A stretch of DNA of 63,024 bases from Gammaproteobacteria bacterium (GTDB taxonomy: Bacteria > Pseudomonadota > Gammaproteobacteria > Enterobacterales > Alteromonadaceae). Under the pieces are notes generated by a model. The model saw only the letters and a list, made by a program, of their open reading frames with translations. It was not told the DNA's origin and made no database searches. Location of the stretch: assembly GCA_018825965.1 (NCBI GenBank), contig JAHKAA010000001.1, positions 1 to 63,024 on the forward strand, read 5' to 3'. Shown here piece after piece: positions 1-6,457 of the stretch (within the stretch, counting starts at the first letter, position 1; each line of letters starts with the position of its first letter). The position numbers and the translations under genes were made by a program.

Positions 1-86
1 TCAAACGATACGACCTGAAATTTGAAGGCAATAATTAACCCAATTTCAACAAGTAGAAGCAATTTAAATTTCTTACTTTTAGACAA
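1..86 (-). CDS. Partial ORF of the sixth integron cassette, membrane-like N-terminus
   Basis: After the cassette junction at 115/116 the minus strand carries AAGGA and then, 10 bases later, a TTG that opens a frame still open at the window edge. The visible 28 residues begin Met-Ser-Lys-Ser-Lys-Lys and continue with a hydrophobic stretch (LLLLVEIGLIIAF), as expected for a small membrane protein. The start codon is uncommon and no family can be recognised. The call rests on cassette position and open frame only. Confidence 0.3.
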   Translation of the reverse strand, partial: MSKSKKFKLLLLVEIGLIIAFKFQVVSF

Positions 87-106
87 GTCTTACGATTCCT
101 TATGCT

Positions 107-211
107 GCCATATAACGCTTTGCTAATGGGCTGCCGCAGCGTAGCGTAGGCAGTCCAGTGGAGGCCACGCTGTTTGTGGCCGGAACGAAATTAAGCAACT
201 TGTTATAAGCC
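107..211 (-). other. attC site of cassette 5
   Basis: On the plus strand the site runs from CATATAAC (junction 115/116) to GTTATAAGCC at 202-211. GTTATAAGCC is the reverse complement of the first bases of the same cassette at 575. The body contains complementary arms, including GGCCACGC and a TTTGTGGCC segment. The stop codon of the cassette 5 gene (203-205) lies inside the core, as is common. Confidence 0.85.
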
Positions 212-550
212 ATTTGTGTTGACCCTATTACCGCAATGAATACAAACGATTGAGCCTGAAAACCAATGCCAAACAACTTTAGACCAATCTCCACTTGATG
301 CTGGATGCGGCGATTTAAACCCTTGAACAGTTAAACACTTATTGCAGTGAGGGCAACGATTAAAAAATGCCAAAACAATATGTACAACTACGGCGCAAAA
401 AAACGCACCGAAGATGTATATCAAATGACTCGCACTAGACTCCGGCGGAGAGAAAAACTTAACGTAACCCAGTGCTAGAAAAAAAGCGATAAGAAGCAAC
501 CATGCAATAAAAACGCTGAGTACATCAAGTTTCCCGACTAACGATTTCAT
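203..550 (-). CDS. Cassette 5: small membrane protein with a CxxC pair (zinc-ribbon-like)
   Basis: The protein has 115 residues from an ATG at 550 (GTG at 553 is an alternative), with AGGATAGA a short way upstream. Two hydrophobic helices fill the first 65 residues (IAWLLLIAFFLALGYV, then IYIFGAFFCAVVVHIVLAFF). A soluble tail carries two paired cysteine motifs, CPHC and CIHC, about 35 residues apart, as in a zinc ribbon. It fills one integron cassette between the junctions at 575/576 and 115/116, and the stop codon lies in attC. No family was recognised and no function can be assigned. Cassette proteins with two membrane helices and a metal-binding tail are often of unknown role. Confidence 0.75.
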   Translation of the reverse strand: MKSLVGKLDVLSVFIAWLLLIAFFLALGYVKFFSPPESSASHLIYIFGAFFCAVVVHIVLAFFNRCPHCNKCLTVQGFKSPHPASSGDWSKVVWHWFSGSIVCIHCGNRVNTNGL

Positions 551-568
551 CACCGATCTATCCTATGG

Positions 569-652
569 CTTATAACGTTTTTGTAAGGGGCGCGCGTCTT
601 TTGCGCGTCCCAGCCCAACTTGTTGGGCGAACTTAACAAACTTGTTATGTGC
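569..652 (-). other. attC site of cassette 4
   Basis: The plus strand runs from TATAACG at 571 to CTTGTTATGTGC at 641-652, whose core GTTATGTG matches the reverse complement of the cassette 4 start at 972. Complementary arms such as GGGGCGCGCG and CGCGTCCC fold the bottom strand into the usual stem. Confidence 0.88.
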
Positions 653-654
653 TT

Positions 655-951
655 TCATCTCCAAAAGCCTAACTCCCAACCACTTAAAAGGAACTGAGAA
701 ATCAAAAATATTAGAGATATCGGCACTAGATATTTATTCTTTTCAGAGTGTTTTAGGCAATATAAAAAAAGTAAAAAATCATAAAACACCGCCAACATTA
801 AAATTAATATCGATAACCATCCACCTAGTGATAAATGAGTGTCGTGGATATCAAAAACATAATCAAACGGAATAATAAAAAAATTCGGCTCGACAGCAAT
901 CAATATAAATAAGATTGGGAGAATGAAAATTTTAAAATGTTTACTCAACAT
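655..951 (-). CDS. Cassette 4: hydrophobic small protein, unknown
   Basis: The protein has 98 residues from the ATG at 951. An in-frame ATG at 981 would read across the attC junction at 972/973 and is unlikely to be the natural start. The sequence is dominated by three hydrophobic segments: residues 7-20 (KIFILPILFILIAV), 45-65, and 78-92 (PISLIFLISQFLLSG). It should be an inner-membrane protein. There is no clear Shine-Dalgarno sequence, and codon use is more A/T-rich than in the chromosomal genes to the right, as expected for an acquired cassette. No family is recognised. Confidence 0.65.
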   Translation of the reverse strand: MLSKHFKIFILPILFILIAVEPNFFIIPFDYVFDIHDTHLSLGGWLSILILMLAVFYDFLLFLYCLKHSEKNKYLVPISLIFLISQFLLSGWELGFWR

Positions 952-965
952 TTGAACTCCGAACT

Positions 966-1079
966 CACATAACGCCCGCATAAACTGCGGAGCATGTTGG
1001 ACGCTTTTTTGCGCCCTTTATTTATTTGCAAAAAATCGGACAGCTTGAACCGTCAGATTTGATGCGCTTGTTAGTTTGC
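966..1079 (-). other. attC site of cassette 3
   Basis: The plus strand runs from CACATAACGCC at 966 to GCGCTTGTTAGTTTGC ending at 1079. The core GTTAGTTTGC is the reverse complement of the cassette 3 start. At about 110 bp this is the longest attC of the set. Confidence 0.87.
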
Positions 1080-1085
1080 GAACTA

Positions 1086-1511
1086 TCATATCTGCGCCCA
1101 AACTTGCTTAAGCCCGAACAGATGAACAAGCCCTAAAGTTAAACATATAGCAGAACTCCACAACCAAAATTCAGGGGTTCGCCCGAGCGGATTGCTGTAG
1201 AAGAAAAAGCCCGCTACACCCCTCAATAGATAGATTACAGTAATTGCCGATAATACCCATTTGAGCAAAGGCAGCTGAGAAATAATGCCAGCGCCAGAAA
1301 GTGCATAAGCCGTCCATATTAAGAATACCAATACGATAAAAGACGTAATGATTGTGGGCTGAATGCTACCTCTTTCTGCAAGAGTTGCCATTCCCTCACC
1401 TGCACCCATAAATCGATACCATGTTGCGCCATAATAGATACAGCCAATATGCAAAAGAGCAACTATTGCATTCAGAACCGCGGCAAAGCTTAGCAATACA
1501 TTTGTGCTCAT
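1086..1511 (-). CDS. Cassette 3: four-helix integral membrane protein
   Basis: The protein has 141 residues from the ATG at 1511, preceded by TAGGAGTAGAT, the best ribosome-binding site in the array. Four hydrophobic segments are visible: near residues 5-25, 53-70 (IITSFIVLVFLIWTAYAL), 79-100 and 113-133. Conserved-looking loops contain YYGATWYRFMGAG and NPLGRTPEFWLWS. It closely resembles a membrane protein family that I have seen repeatedly in integron cassettes, but I cannot name the family with certainty. The stop codon lies just outside the attC core. Function is unknown. Confidence 0.8.
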   Translation of the reverse strand: MSTNVLLSFAAVLNAIVALLHIGCIYYGATWYRFMGAGEGMATLAERGSIQPTIITSFIVLVFLIWTAYALSGAGIISQLPLLKWVLSAITVIYLLRGVAGFFFYSNPLGRTPEFWLWSSAICLTLGLVHLFGLKQVWAQI

Positions 1512-1522
1512 ATCTACTCCTA

Positions 1523-1615
1523 GCAAACTAACGCAAAGCACACGGGCGGAAAAACGCGTTAGCGTTTGACGTCCCAGCGACCAAAGGGAGCGAGTGATGC
1601 GCCTTGTTATGTAGC
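1523..1615 (-). other. attC site of cassette 2
   Basis: The plus strand runs from GCAAACTAACGC at 1523 to CCTTGTTATGTAGC at 1602-1615. GTTATGTAGC pairs over ten bases with the start of the same cassette at 1948. The gene's stop codon lies within the core (1607-1609). Confidence 0.88.
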
Positions 1616-1936
1616 ATTGCAGATGACCTTACCAAATACATGTGCCTGAATCTCCTCGCACTTCTGTTTACCGTCTATAACCTCTAAAGCATCACCACAA
1701 CTCTTTGGCCTGAATAGAGGTTTATCGCTTGGCTCAATTTTAATTACCCCGGCGGGACATAAGCTTTGGACTTTCTCATTCCACCGTTTGGTAAGGTCTG
1801 CCTCTGACAGCTCAGAACCAAACACGGTAACTAAATGCACAGTTCCTTGTTCGTTACTACTAACCATAAATTCCACATCACCTGCGACACAAACGAGTGA
1901 AAGAAATATTGAGGTTAAAAATAACGCTGATTTCAT
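1607..1936 (-). CDS. Cassette 2: secreted small cysteine-containing protein
   Basis: The protein has 109 residues from the ATG at 1936, only 12 bases from the cassette junction and with no Shine-Dalgarno sequence. The first 20 residues form a typical signal peptide (MKSALFLTSIFLSLVCVAG). The mature part has four cysteines in the second half (LCPAG, KSCGD, QKCEE, VICN), which could form two disulfides in the periplasm. The leaderless arrangement suggests translation from an array transcript starting close by or reinitiation. No family was recognised. Confidence 0.7.
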   Translation of the reverse strand: MKSALFLTSIFLSLVCVAGDVEFMVSSNEQGTVHLVTVFGSELSEADLTKRWNEKVQSLCPAGVIKIEPSDKPLFRPKSCGDALEVIDGKQKCEEIQAHVFGKVICNAT

Positions 1937-1940
1937 AGTG

Positions 1941-2022
1941 CTACATAACGATCCGCGCAAGCGCGCGAACTTGTGAGCGTCGCCGCAGCCGAAGGCTGCA
2001 AATGACGCGGCTTGTTAAGTAT
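1941..2022 (-). other. attC site of cassette 1
   Basis: The plus strand runs from CTACATAACG at 1941 to CTTGTTAAGTAT at 2011-2022. The core ATACTTAAC on the minus strand is the exact complement of the attI-proximal cassette start GTTAAGTAT at 2364-2372. The arms around GCGCAAGCGCGC and GCCGCAGCCGAAGGC form internal hairpins. Confidence 0.88.
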
Positions 2023-2359
2023 TTGCACAAACCTTTGCATATATTACCTTTTGGGCGGCCTCTGTTTGCACACTATCAAAGCGATCAAATAGACCAAACC
2101 GATACAGTCTTTCGTTTATGGTCATACCACCGATACCAGTTATGGCTTCTGTTTTGAAATGTAACCAAAGGCGATAGAGATGATTATGAATTTTTTCACT
2201 ACCAATCCAGGAATTACCGAAACAATGCTCGATTGAATCAGCGAGCTTAATCACATTGGTATCATCTTGCTTCCATTCAGCCAGATGTTTTCTCAAACGA
2301 GCAACCACTTCATCATCTGAGAACTTATCTACTTCTTTGATATATTCGTCGTAGTTCAT
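2015..2359 (-). CDS. Cassette 1 (attI-proximal): soluble hypothetical protein
   Basis: The protein has 114 residues from the ATG at 2359. The frame also has an upstream ATG at 2374 formed across the attI/cassette junction (AT from attI plus G^TT). The protein is hydrophilic, with an acidic N-terminal helix region (EYIKEVDKFSDDEVVARL) and a Trp/His-rich middle (NSWIGSEKIHNHLYRLWLHF). No signal peptide or membrane segment is seen. As the first cassette it should be the best expressed from the array promoter. No family was recognised. Confidence 0.75.
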   Translation of the reverse strand: MNYDEYIKEVDKFSDDEVVARLRKHLAEWKQDDTNVIKLADSIEHCFGNSWIGSEKIHNHLYRLWLHFKTEAITGIGGMTINERLYRFGLFDRFDSVQTEAAQKVIYAKVCANT

Positions 2360-2362
2360 TTT

Positions 2363-2400
2363 GATACTTAACATTTGTATATTGTGCTGGCACGCTTTGC
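2363..2400 (-). other. attI recombination site (candidate)
   Basis: The first cassette is joined at G^TTAAGTAT, with the crossover between 2371 and 2372. Bases to the right belong to the platform side next to the divergent integrase gene, where attI is expected. The element GTGCTGGCACG at 2384-2394 may be one integrase-binding repeat. Confidence 0.75.
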
Positions 2401-2497
2401 CTGGTTCTACCAGCTAGCATGCCGCGATTAATTATTTGATCCACAAAGTTTATTTTTAAAAGGTTTATCCAGGTCAAGGGAAAATCGTGCTGGCACG
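2384..2497. repeat. Pair of 11-bp direct repeats in the attI/intI intergenic region
   Basis: GTGCTGGCACG occurs at 2384-2394 and again at 2487-2497. Each is itself a short dyad (GTGC/GCAC), and each is followed after a few bases by a pyrimidine-rich tract ending in CTACC. In known integrons attI contains extra direct repeats bound by the integrase. The 103-bp spacing is larger than usual, so the second copy may be a relic or a regulator site. Confidence 0.5.
2449..2477 (-). promoter_or_regulatory. Candidate cassette promoter Pc
   Basis: The minus strand has TTGACC (2472-2477), a 17-base spacer and AATAAA (2449-2454), about 80 bases upstream of the attI junction and pointing into the array. 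The -35 is good and the -10 is poor. Confidence 0.4.
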
Positions 2498-2614
2498 TTA
2501 TTTCCTTTTGGCTACCTGTTATTTATTTGCTTTGCCATCCTAAGCCTCTAAATTAGATTGTTTTTCCCTGTTCAGCAACAAATAACTGTGCCTGCTGTTT
2601 CAGAGAAAGCGTGC

Positions 2615-2656
2615 TTGATTTTATAAAAAAACAAATAATACTGTGTTTATATACAT
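2615..2656 (+). promoter_or_regulatory. intI promoter with overlapping LexA-like box
   Basis: TTGATT (2615-2620) and TAATAC (2636-2641) give a plausible promoter with a short 15-base spacer. CTGT at 2641-2644, eight A/T-rich bases, then ACAT at 2653-2656 is one mismatch from the LexA consensus CTGT-N8-ACAG, and it is preceded by TA as in the full consensus. It starts on the -10. SOS control of integron integrases through a LexA site at this place is established for several integrons. Confidence 0.6.
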
Positions 2657-2675
2657 GCTTTATGGTGGGCTCAAA

Positions 2676-3686
2676 ATGGCTAAAAGTGCTTTTTTACAAG
2701 CTGTATCTGAAGACATTCGGTTAAGGGGATATAGCATTCGTACAGAGCATTCCTACTTGTATTGGATAAAAAGTTTTATTCTGTTTCACCAGAAAAAACA
2801 TCCACAACAGATGGGGGCTGAAGAGGTCAAAAATTTTTTAAGCTGGCTGGCGAATCAGCGGCATGTTGCTGTGAACACTCAAAAAGTAGCGTTGAATGCG
2901 TTAGTCTTTTTGTACCACAAGTTTTTAAAACTGGAGTTGGGCGAGCTTGGGTTTAAGCATGCTGTGAAACAACGCAGCTTGCCTGTCGTGTTATCTGTTG
3001 CAGAAGTTGCCGCAGTATTGCAACACCTGAAGGGGTTACCTTTACTTGTAGTGTCTTTATTGTACGGTAGCGGGTTAAGGGTTTCTGAGTGTTTACGCCT
3101 GCGTGTACAAGATGTTGATCTGGAGCATTTATCTATTACTGTCAGAGACGGCAAGGGAAGAAAAGACAGGCAAACTTTGCTTAGTCTCAGTTTGGTGCCG
3201 ATGCTGAAACAACGCATAGAACAAGCTCTGGCTTTGCAACAACAAGACAATCTGAAGGGCATTGGCCCATCTTTACCCTTTGCGTTGGGGCGGAAATACC
3301 CTTCTGCATATCGACAAGCAGGTTGGATGTATTTGTTTCCTTCAACTTGTCTTTGTGCTCACCCGCTGACAGGAGTGCTTTGCAGGCATCATTTGCATGA
3401 TAGTGTGATCAGAAAGACGCTGCAGCCAGCTGTCGTTGTCAGCGGTATTCGTAAAAAAGTGAATTGCCACACATTTCGTCATTCATTTGCCACTCATTTA
3501 TTGCAATCGGGTTATGACATACGCACTGTGCAGGAATTGCTTGGGCATAACTATGTGGCAACCACTCAAATTTATACTCATGTGATTGGTCAGCATTACG
3601 CGGGCACAGTTAGCCCTTTGGATAAACTCATTCATCCGCCAGAATTAAAAGAACCCCTGTGTAGTTATCGCAGTAGTGCTGCATAA
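2676..3686 (+). CDS. intI: Integron integrase IntI (tyrosine recombinase)
   Basis: IntI inserts and excises cassettes by attI x attC and attC x attC recombination. The protein has 336 residues from the ATG at 2676 (GGTGGG upstream); an ATG at 2643 would start inside the LexA-like box. Residues 1-90 form the SAM-like DNA-binding domain. The catalytic domain shows Arg in LLYGSGLRVSECLRLR, Lys in VRDGKGRKD, His-x-x-Arg in CHTFRHSFATHLLQSG, His in LLGHNYVATTQIYTH and the tyrosine nucleophile just after it. The IntI-specific extra segment between the two halves is present (ALGRKYPSAYRQ to LCRHHLHDSVIRK), which separates it from XerC/XerD and phage integrases. It is divergent from the cassettes, as in all standard integrons. 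It appears full-length and intact. Confidence 0.95.
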   Translation: MAKSAFLQAVSEDIRLRGYSIRTEHSYLYWIKSFILFHQKKHPQQMGAEEVKNFLSWLANQRHVAVNTQKVALNALVFLYHKFLKLELGELGFKHAVKQRSLPVVLSVAEVAAVLQHLKGLPLLVVSLLYGSGLRVSECLRLRVQDVDLEHLSITVRDGKGRKDRQTLLSLSLVPMLKQRIEQALALQQQDNLKGIGPSLPFALGRKYPSAYRQAGWMYLFPSTCLCAHPLTGVLCRHHLHDSVIRKTLQPAVVVSGIRKKVNCHTFRHSFATHLLQSGYDIRTVQELLGHNYVATTQIYTHVIGQHYAGTVSPLDKLIHPPELKEPLCSYRSSAA

Positions 3687-3716
3687 AAAAAACAGCTAAA
3701 GCAAAAGCTTTAGCTG
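3685..3716 (-). terminator. Terminator of the MetX-like gene
   Basis: CAGCTAAAGC and GCTTTAGCTG (3693-3702 and 3707-3716) form a perfect 10-bp stem with a four-base loop. On the minus strand the stem is followed by a run of eight T. It closes the esterase/permease operon and sits just after the intI stop codon. Confidence 0.9.
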
Positions 3717-3769
3717 AACCAGAGGAAGGCAAACCTCAACAGGGTGGATAGAAAGAGTGATGGAAGAAT

Positions 3770-4918
3770 TTACTGAGCTAAAAACAGCCGTATTTGTTCT
3801 GCTTTACTTTGAATATTTAATAGCCCGTCTAAATGTCCGGCCTGGCCTGAAATTTCTTCATACAAAGCAGTGGGCATCTGATCTTTGCTCTGTTTAGCCA
3901 TAGCTGGTGTTAACAATAAATCTCCTGTAGCTGGTAACCAGAGGGTTTTGGCTTTTACGCTTTTTAGCTTTTGCTGCCAGTTGTCGCCCATACCTGCGCG
4001 CCATAACTGCGAAGCCCTGACCAGGTACAACAACGAATTGGCGTCCATTTGGGCTGAACGTTGTGTAGCCGCTTTTATTAATTGCTCCCAGGCTGGTAAT
4101 TCTGCCTGGATATCCTGATGAATGGCTTTATCCAAAGCAGGAGTTGGGTAGCTTTGGTTAAATAGATCCGGGTGCAAAGCATCCTGAATCACATAAGCCA
4201 AAGCTCGTGTTAAACCCTGAGGTTGTTCTGTTAAGGGATAAGTGCCTTGGTTCCACCCAAGGTCCTGTTTAATAGGCTGAGCCCAGCGCTCCAGCCGTAC
4301 CGCACTGAAACTGTCGATATAAGCTGTGCCTATTACTGGCAATAAACGTTCTACTTTATCCGGATAACTGACGGCCCATTCAATAGCCTGAAAAGAACCC
4401 ATGGAAGGGCCAATCACCGCATAGAGTTTTTTAATGCCGAGTTGATCCAGCAAAGCTTTTTGCACTTCAACAAAATCACGAATGGTCACGACCGGAAAAG
4501 TTAAGCCATAAGTTTTGCCTGTGTCTGGGTTGATGCTGGCAGGACCTGTGGTGATGACATCAGGTGAAAATGCATTCAGGTTGGCCAGACTATCGACACT
4601 CAGTACATAAAATTTATTGGTATCTATGGCTTTGCCCGGGCCAATAATTTTATCCCAGTAGCCGGGTGCTGCATCTGTAGCCCGGTATTTGCCTGCGGCG
4701 TGGGAAGTGCCGGAAAAATAATGGGTAATTAAAATGACATTGGATTTATCGGCATTCAGTTGGCCATAAGCTTCCCAACCAGCTTTCACCTGTTTTAACA
4801 CCACGCCACTTTGGGTGGTAAATTTTTCCAGCTCCAACTGCTTTTTTTGTACTAAAGGTAGCTCTGTCGCAGCTAAAAAGCTGCTGAAAAGTAAAATAAA
4901 TCCAAGCCATAATTTCAT
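3770..4918 (-). CDS. Exported MetX-like alpha/beta-hydrolase (putative esterase)
   Basis: The protein has 382 residues with a signal peptide (MKLWLGFILLFSSFLAATE), so the enzyme should work in the periplasm. The fold is that of homoserine O-acetyltransferase: LITHYFSGTSHAAG forms the oxyanion region, GPSMGSFQAIEW holds the nucleophilic serine, TGDLLLTPA the aspartate, and GQAGHLDG the histidine. An exported MetX homologue is unlikely to make methionine, and such proteins are grouped as MetX-like putative esterases. It lies 26 bp downstream of a GntP-type permease and probably in one operon with it. That suggests it releases a small hydroxy-acid from an ester outside the cell before uptake; this substrate is inference. 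Confidence 0.85.
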   Translation of the reverse strand: MKLWLGFILLFSSFLAATELPLVQKKQLELEKFTTQSGVVLKQVKAGWEAYGQLNADKSNVILITHYFSGTSHAAGKYRATDAAPGYWDKIIGPGKAIDTNKFYVLSVDSLANLNAFSPDVITTGPASINPDTGKTYGLTFPVVTIRDFVEVQKALLDQLGIKKLYAVIGPSMGSFQAIEWAVSYPDKVERLLPVIGTAYIDSFSAVRLERWAQPIKQDLGWNQGTYPLTEQPQGLTRALAYVIQDALHPDLFNQSYPTPALDKAIHQDIQAELPAWEQLIKAATQRSAQMDANSLLYLVRASQLWRAGMGDNWQQKLKSVKAKTLWLPATGDLLLTPAMAKQSKDQMPTALYEEISGQAGHLDGLLNIQSKAEQIRLFLAQ

Positions 4919-4944
4919 CAGTCTGTCCTTTTAAAAGCCTTTGA

Positions 4945-6246
4945 TCAGAGCCATTGAAACAGGAAAATAGCCATTATTACACCCAAAGTGGGCACCACTA
5001 CTGTCACAGCAGCCACAGGCCAGTAGGCATTTTGGTGGCTTTCACCACAGATAGCACGAATGGTAGTGACCACATAACCATTGTGCGGCAATGAGTCTAA
5101 AGCGCCGGATGAAATAGCAACCACACGGTGCAACTGTTCGGCGTCCACGCCTCGTTCTAAATAGACAGGGGCTATTTCCGGCAAGGCTATGGCCTGACCA
5201 CCAGAGGCTGAACCTGTTAAACCGGCAATAATACTAACGGCAACAGCTGCGCCTATTAGTTCAGAACCCGGCAAGTGGGTCATGGTTTCAACCACAGCAG
5301 CAAAGGCAGGGGTTAACTTAGCGACAGAACCAAAACCTACCACTGCAGCTGTATTGCCTATGGCAATTAAAGCCCCTGTGGCGCCTTGATCCAGGGTCTG
5401 GCCCAAAGAGGTTAAAAACTTGCGGTTCAGCAGATACAAGGTCGTTACACCACCTGTCAGGGCTACGATCAACGCAGCTTGTTGCATGGAATGGTGCAGC
5501 AGGTAAGACAAAATTAACACCACCAGCAAAGGCAAAATGCCCATCATTGGATGAGGTAAAGCTTTGTCACCTACTACAGGGTCCGCTTCGCGACCCTCAA
5601 ATTTTTCTCCTTTGGCCACAGCACTTTGGATCATCTTCATCAGCCAGCAGTAGCCAATAATGGCCATAAAAATAGCGACTATGATACTGACTTCCCAGCC
5701 AGCATAAGGGCTGGTGCCCAGGTATTGAATAGGGATCCAGTTTTGAATTTCCGGCGAACCTGCTGATGTCATAGTAAAAGTGACAGAACCTAAACCTAAA
5801 GTGGCCGGAATAAAGCGCCGTGGCAGGTTGGCGTCTTTAAATAAACTCACCGCCATGGGGTAGGCTGAAAAGGCCACCACAAAAATACTGACACCACCAT
5901 AAGTCAACACAGCACAGGCCAGTACCACAGCCAACACCGCCCTTTGTTTGCCAATACGTTTGACAATGGCAAGCGCCACTGCGTCAGCCGCTCCGGTGTG
6001 CTCCATCAGTTTGCCAAAAAGTGCACCTAACAAAAACATCAGAAACCAGCTGGAGACAAAACCAGCAAAACCTGACATATAACCCTGCACAAAATTGGCT
6101 GGATTGTCGGCCAGCCAAAATGGGATGCCATTAAATAAAGCGACAAACAAAGCGCAGAGCGGTGCCAGAATAAACAGATTCACGCCACGCATGGTCAGCA
6201 CTATCAATAACACCAGTCCCGCCAACAGACCAAATAAACTCAGCAT
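4945..6246 (-). CDS. GntP-family permease
   Basis: The protein has 433 residues from the ATG at 6246 (AAGG 10 bases upstream). About 12 hydrophobic helices cover the protein. GntP-type motifs include GALFGKLMEHTGAADAVA, YGGVSIFVVAFSAYPM and SASGGQAIALPEIAP, followed by GALDSLPHNGYVVTT. The family carries gluconate and other hydroxy-acids, including 3-hydroxybutyrate, by proton symport. Given the 3-hydroxybutyrate dehydrogenase gene at 15.6 kb and a shared upstream motif, a hydroxybutyrate-type substrate is plausible, but the sequence does not settle it. It is divergent from a TonB receptor gene and is followed by the MetX-like esterase. Confidence 0.88.
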   Translation of the reverse strand: MLSLFGLLAGLVLLIVLTMRGVNLFILAPLCALFVALFNGIPFWLADNPANFVQGYMSGFAGFVSSWFLMFLLGALFGKLMEHTGAADAVALAIVKRIGKQRAVLAVVLACAVLTYGGVSIFVVAFSAYPMAVSLFKDANLPRRFIPATLGLGSVTFTMTSAGSPEIQNWIPIQYLGTSPYAGWEVSIIVAIFMAIIGYCWLMKMIQSAVAKGEKFEGREADPVVGDKALPHPMMGILPLLVVLILSYLLHHSMQQAALIVALTGGVTTLYLLNRKFLTSLGQTLDQGATGALIAIGNTAAVVGFGSVAKLTPAFAAVVETMTHLPGSELIGAAVAVSIIAGLTGSASGGQAIALPEIAPVYLERGVDAEQLHRVVAISSGALDSLPHNGYVVTTIRAICGESHQNAYWPVAAVTVVVPTLGVIMAIFLFQWL

Positions 6247-6299
6247 AGAAACAACCTTGTGTTTTTTCTTTAGTCTGGTGTAAAGCAAGGCGGCAAACC

Positions 6300-6316
6300 A
6301 TAGTACTAAGGTACAG
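6300..6316. promoter_or_regulatory. Operator-like motif, copy 1 (gntP side)
   Basis: ATAGTACTAAGGTACAG lies 54 bp upstream of the gntP start codon. An identical 17-mer is found at 6382 and a 14-of-16 match in reverse orientation at 16381. Each contains two GTAC tetramers separated by four bases. Confidence 0.6.
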
Positions 6317-6381
6317 TCTGTACAGTGATTTCTTGAGTAATTCTTTTGTTTTCATGTGCTTGAGTGTAGTTTGTGACGGCT

Positions 6382-6398
6382 ATAGTACTAAGGTACAG
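6382..6398. promoter_or_regulatory. Operator-like motif, copy 2 (TonB-receptor side)
   Basis: This is an exact repeat of the 17-mer at 6300, 82 bp away and 60 bp upstream of the receptor start. The flank GGCTATAG is shared with the copy at 16381. TATAGT could itself act as a -10 box, an alternative reading. Confidence 0.6.
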
Positions 6399-6457
6399 CT
6401 TAACATTTCAGCAGGACAGCCTAGAGTGGTACTGGACAAATTAGCAGGAGAAGGCAC

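Larger units (their letters stand above)
1..2371 (-). mobile_element. Integron cassette array: five complete cassettes and part of a sixth
   Basis: Five attC-like sites divide this stretch into cassettes read on the minus strand, away from the integrase gene. Junctions (G^TT on the minus strand) fall at 2371/2372 (attI), 1948/1949, 1531/1532, 972/973, 575/576 and 115/116. Complete cassettes are therefore about 423, 417, 559, 397 and 460 bp. In every complete cassette the first bases after the junction are the reverse complement of the inverse core of that cassette's own attC: cassette 1 starts GTTAAGTAT and its attC carries ATACTTAAC, and cassette 2 pairs GTTATGTAGC with GCTACATAAC. This is the hallmark of circularised integron cassettes. 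Each carries one short ORF close to the junction. The small size of the visible array gives no indication of total length, since it runs off the left edge. Confidence 0.93.

Noticed and set aside
100..294. A 64-residue minus-strand ORF reading through attC of cassette 5.
   Set aside because: It crosses the recombination site and overlaps the real cassette gene in another frame.
642..875. Plus-strand ORF antisense to the cassette 4 gene.
   Set aside because: No ribosome-binding site, and against cassette orientation.
2643..2675. An upstream ATG of the integrase at 2643.
   Set aside because: It lies inside the LexA-like box and proposed transcription start; the ATG at 2676 gives the usual IntI N-terminus.
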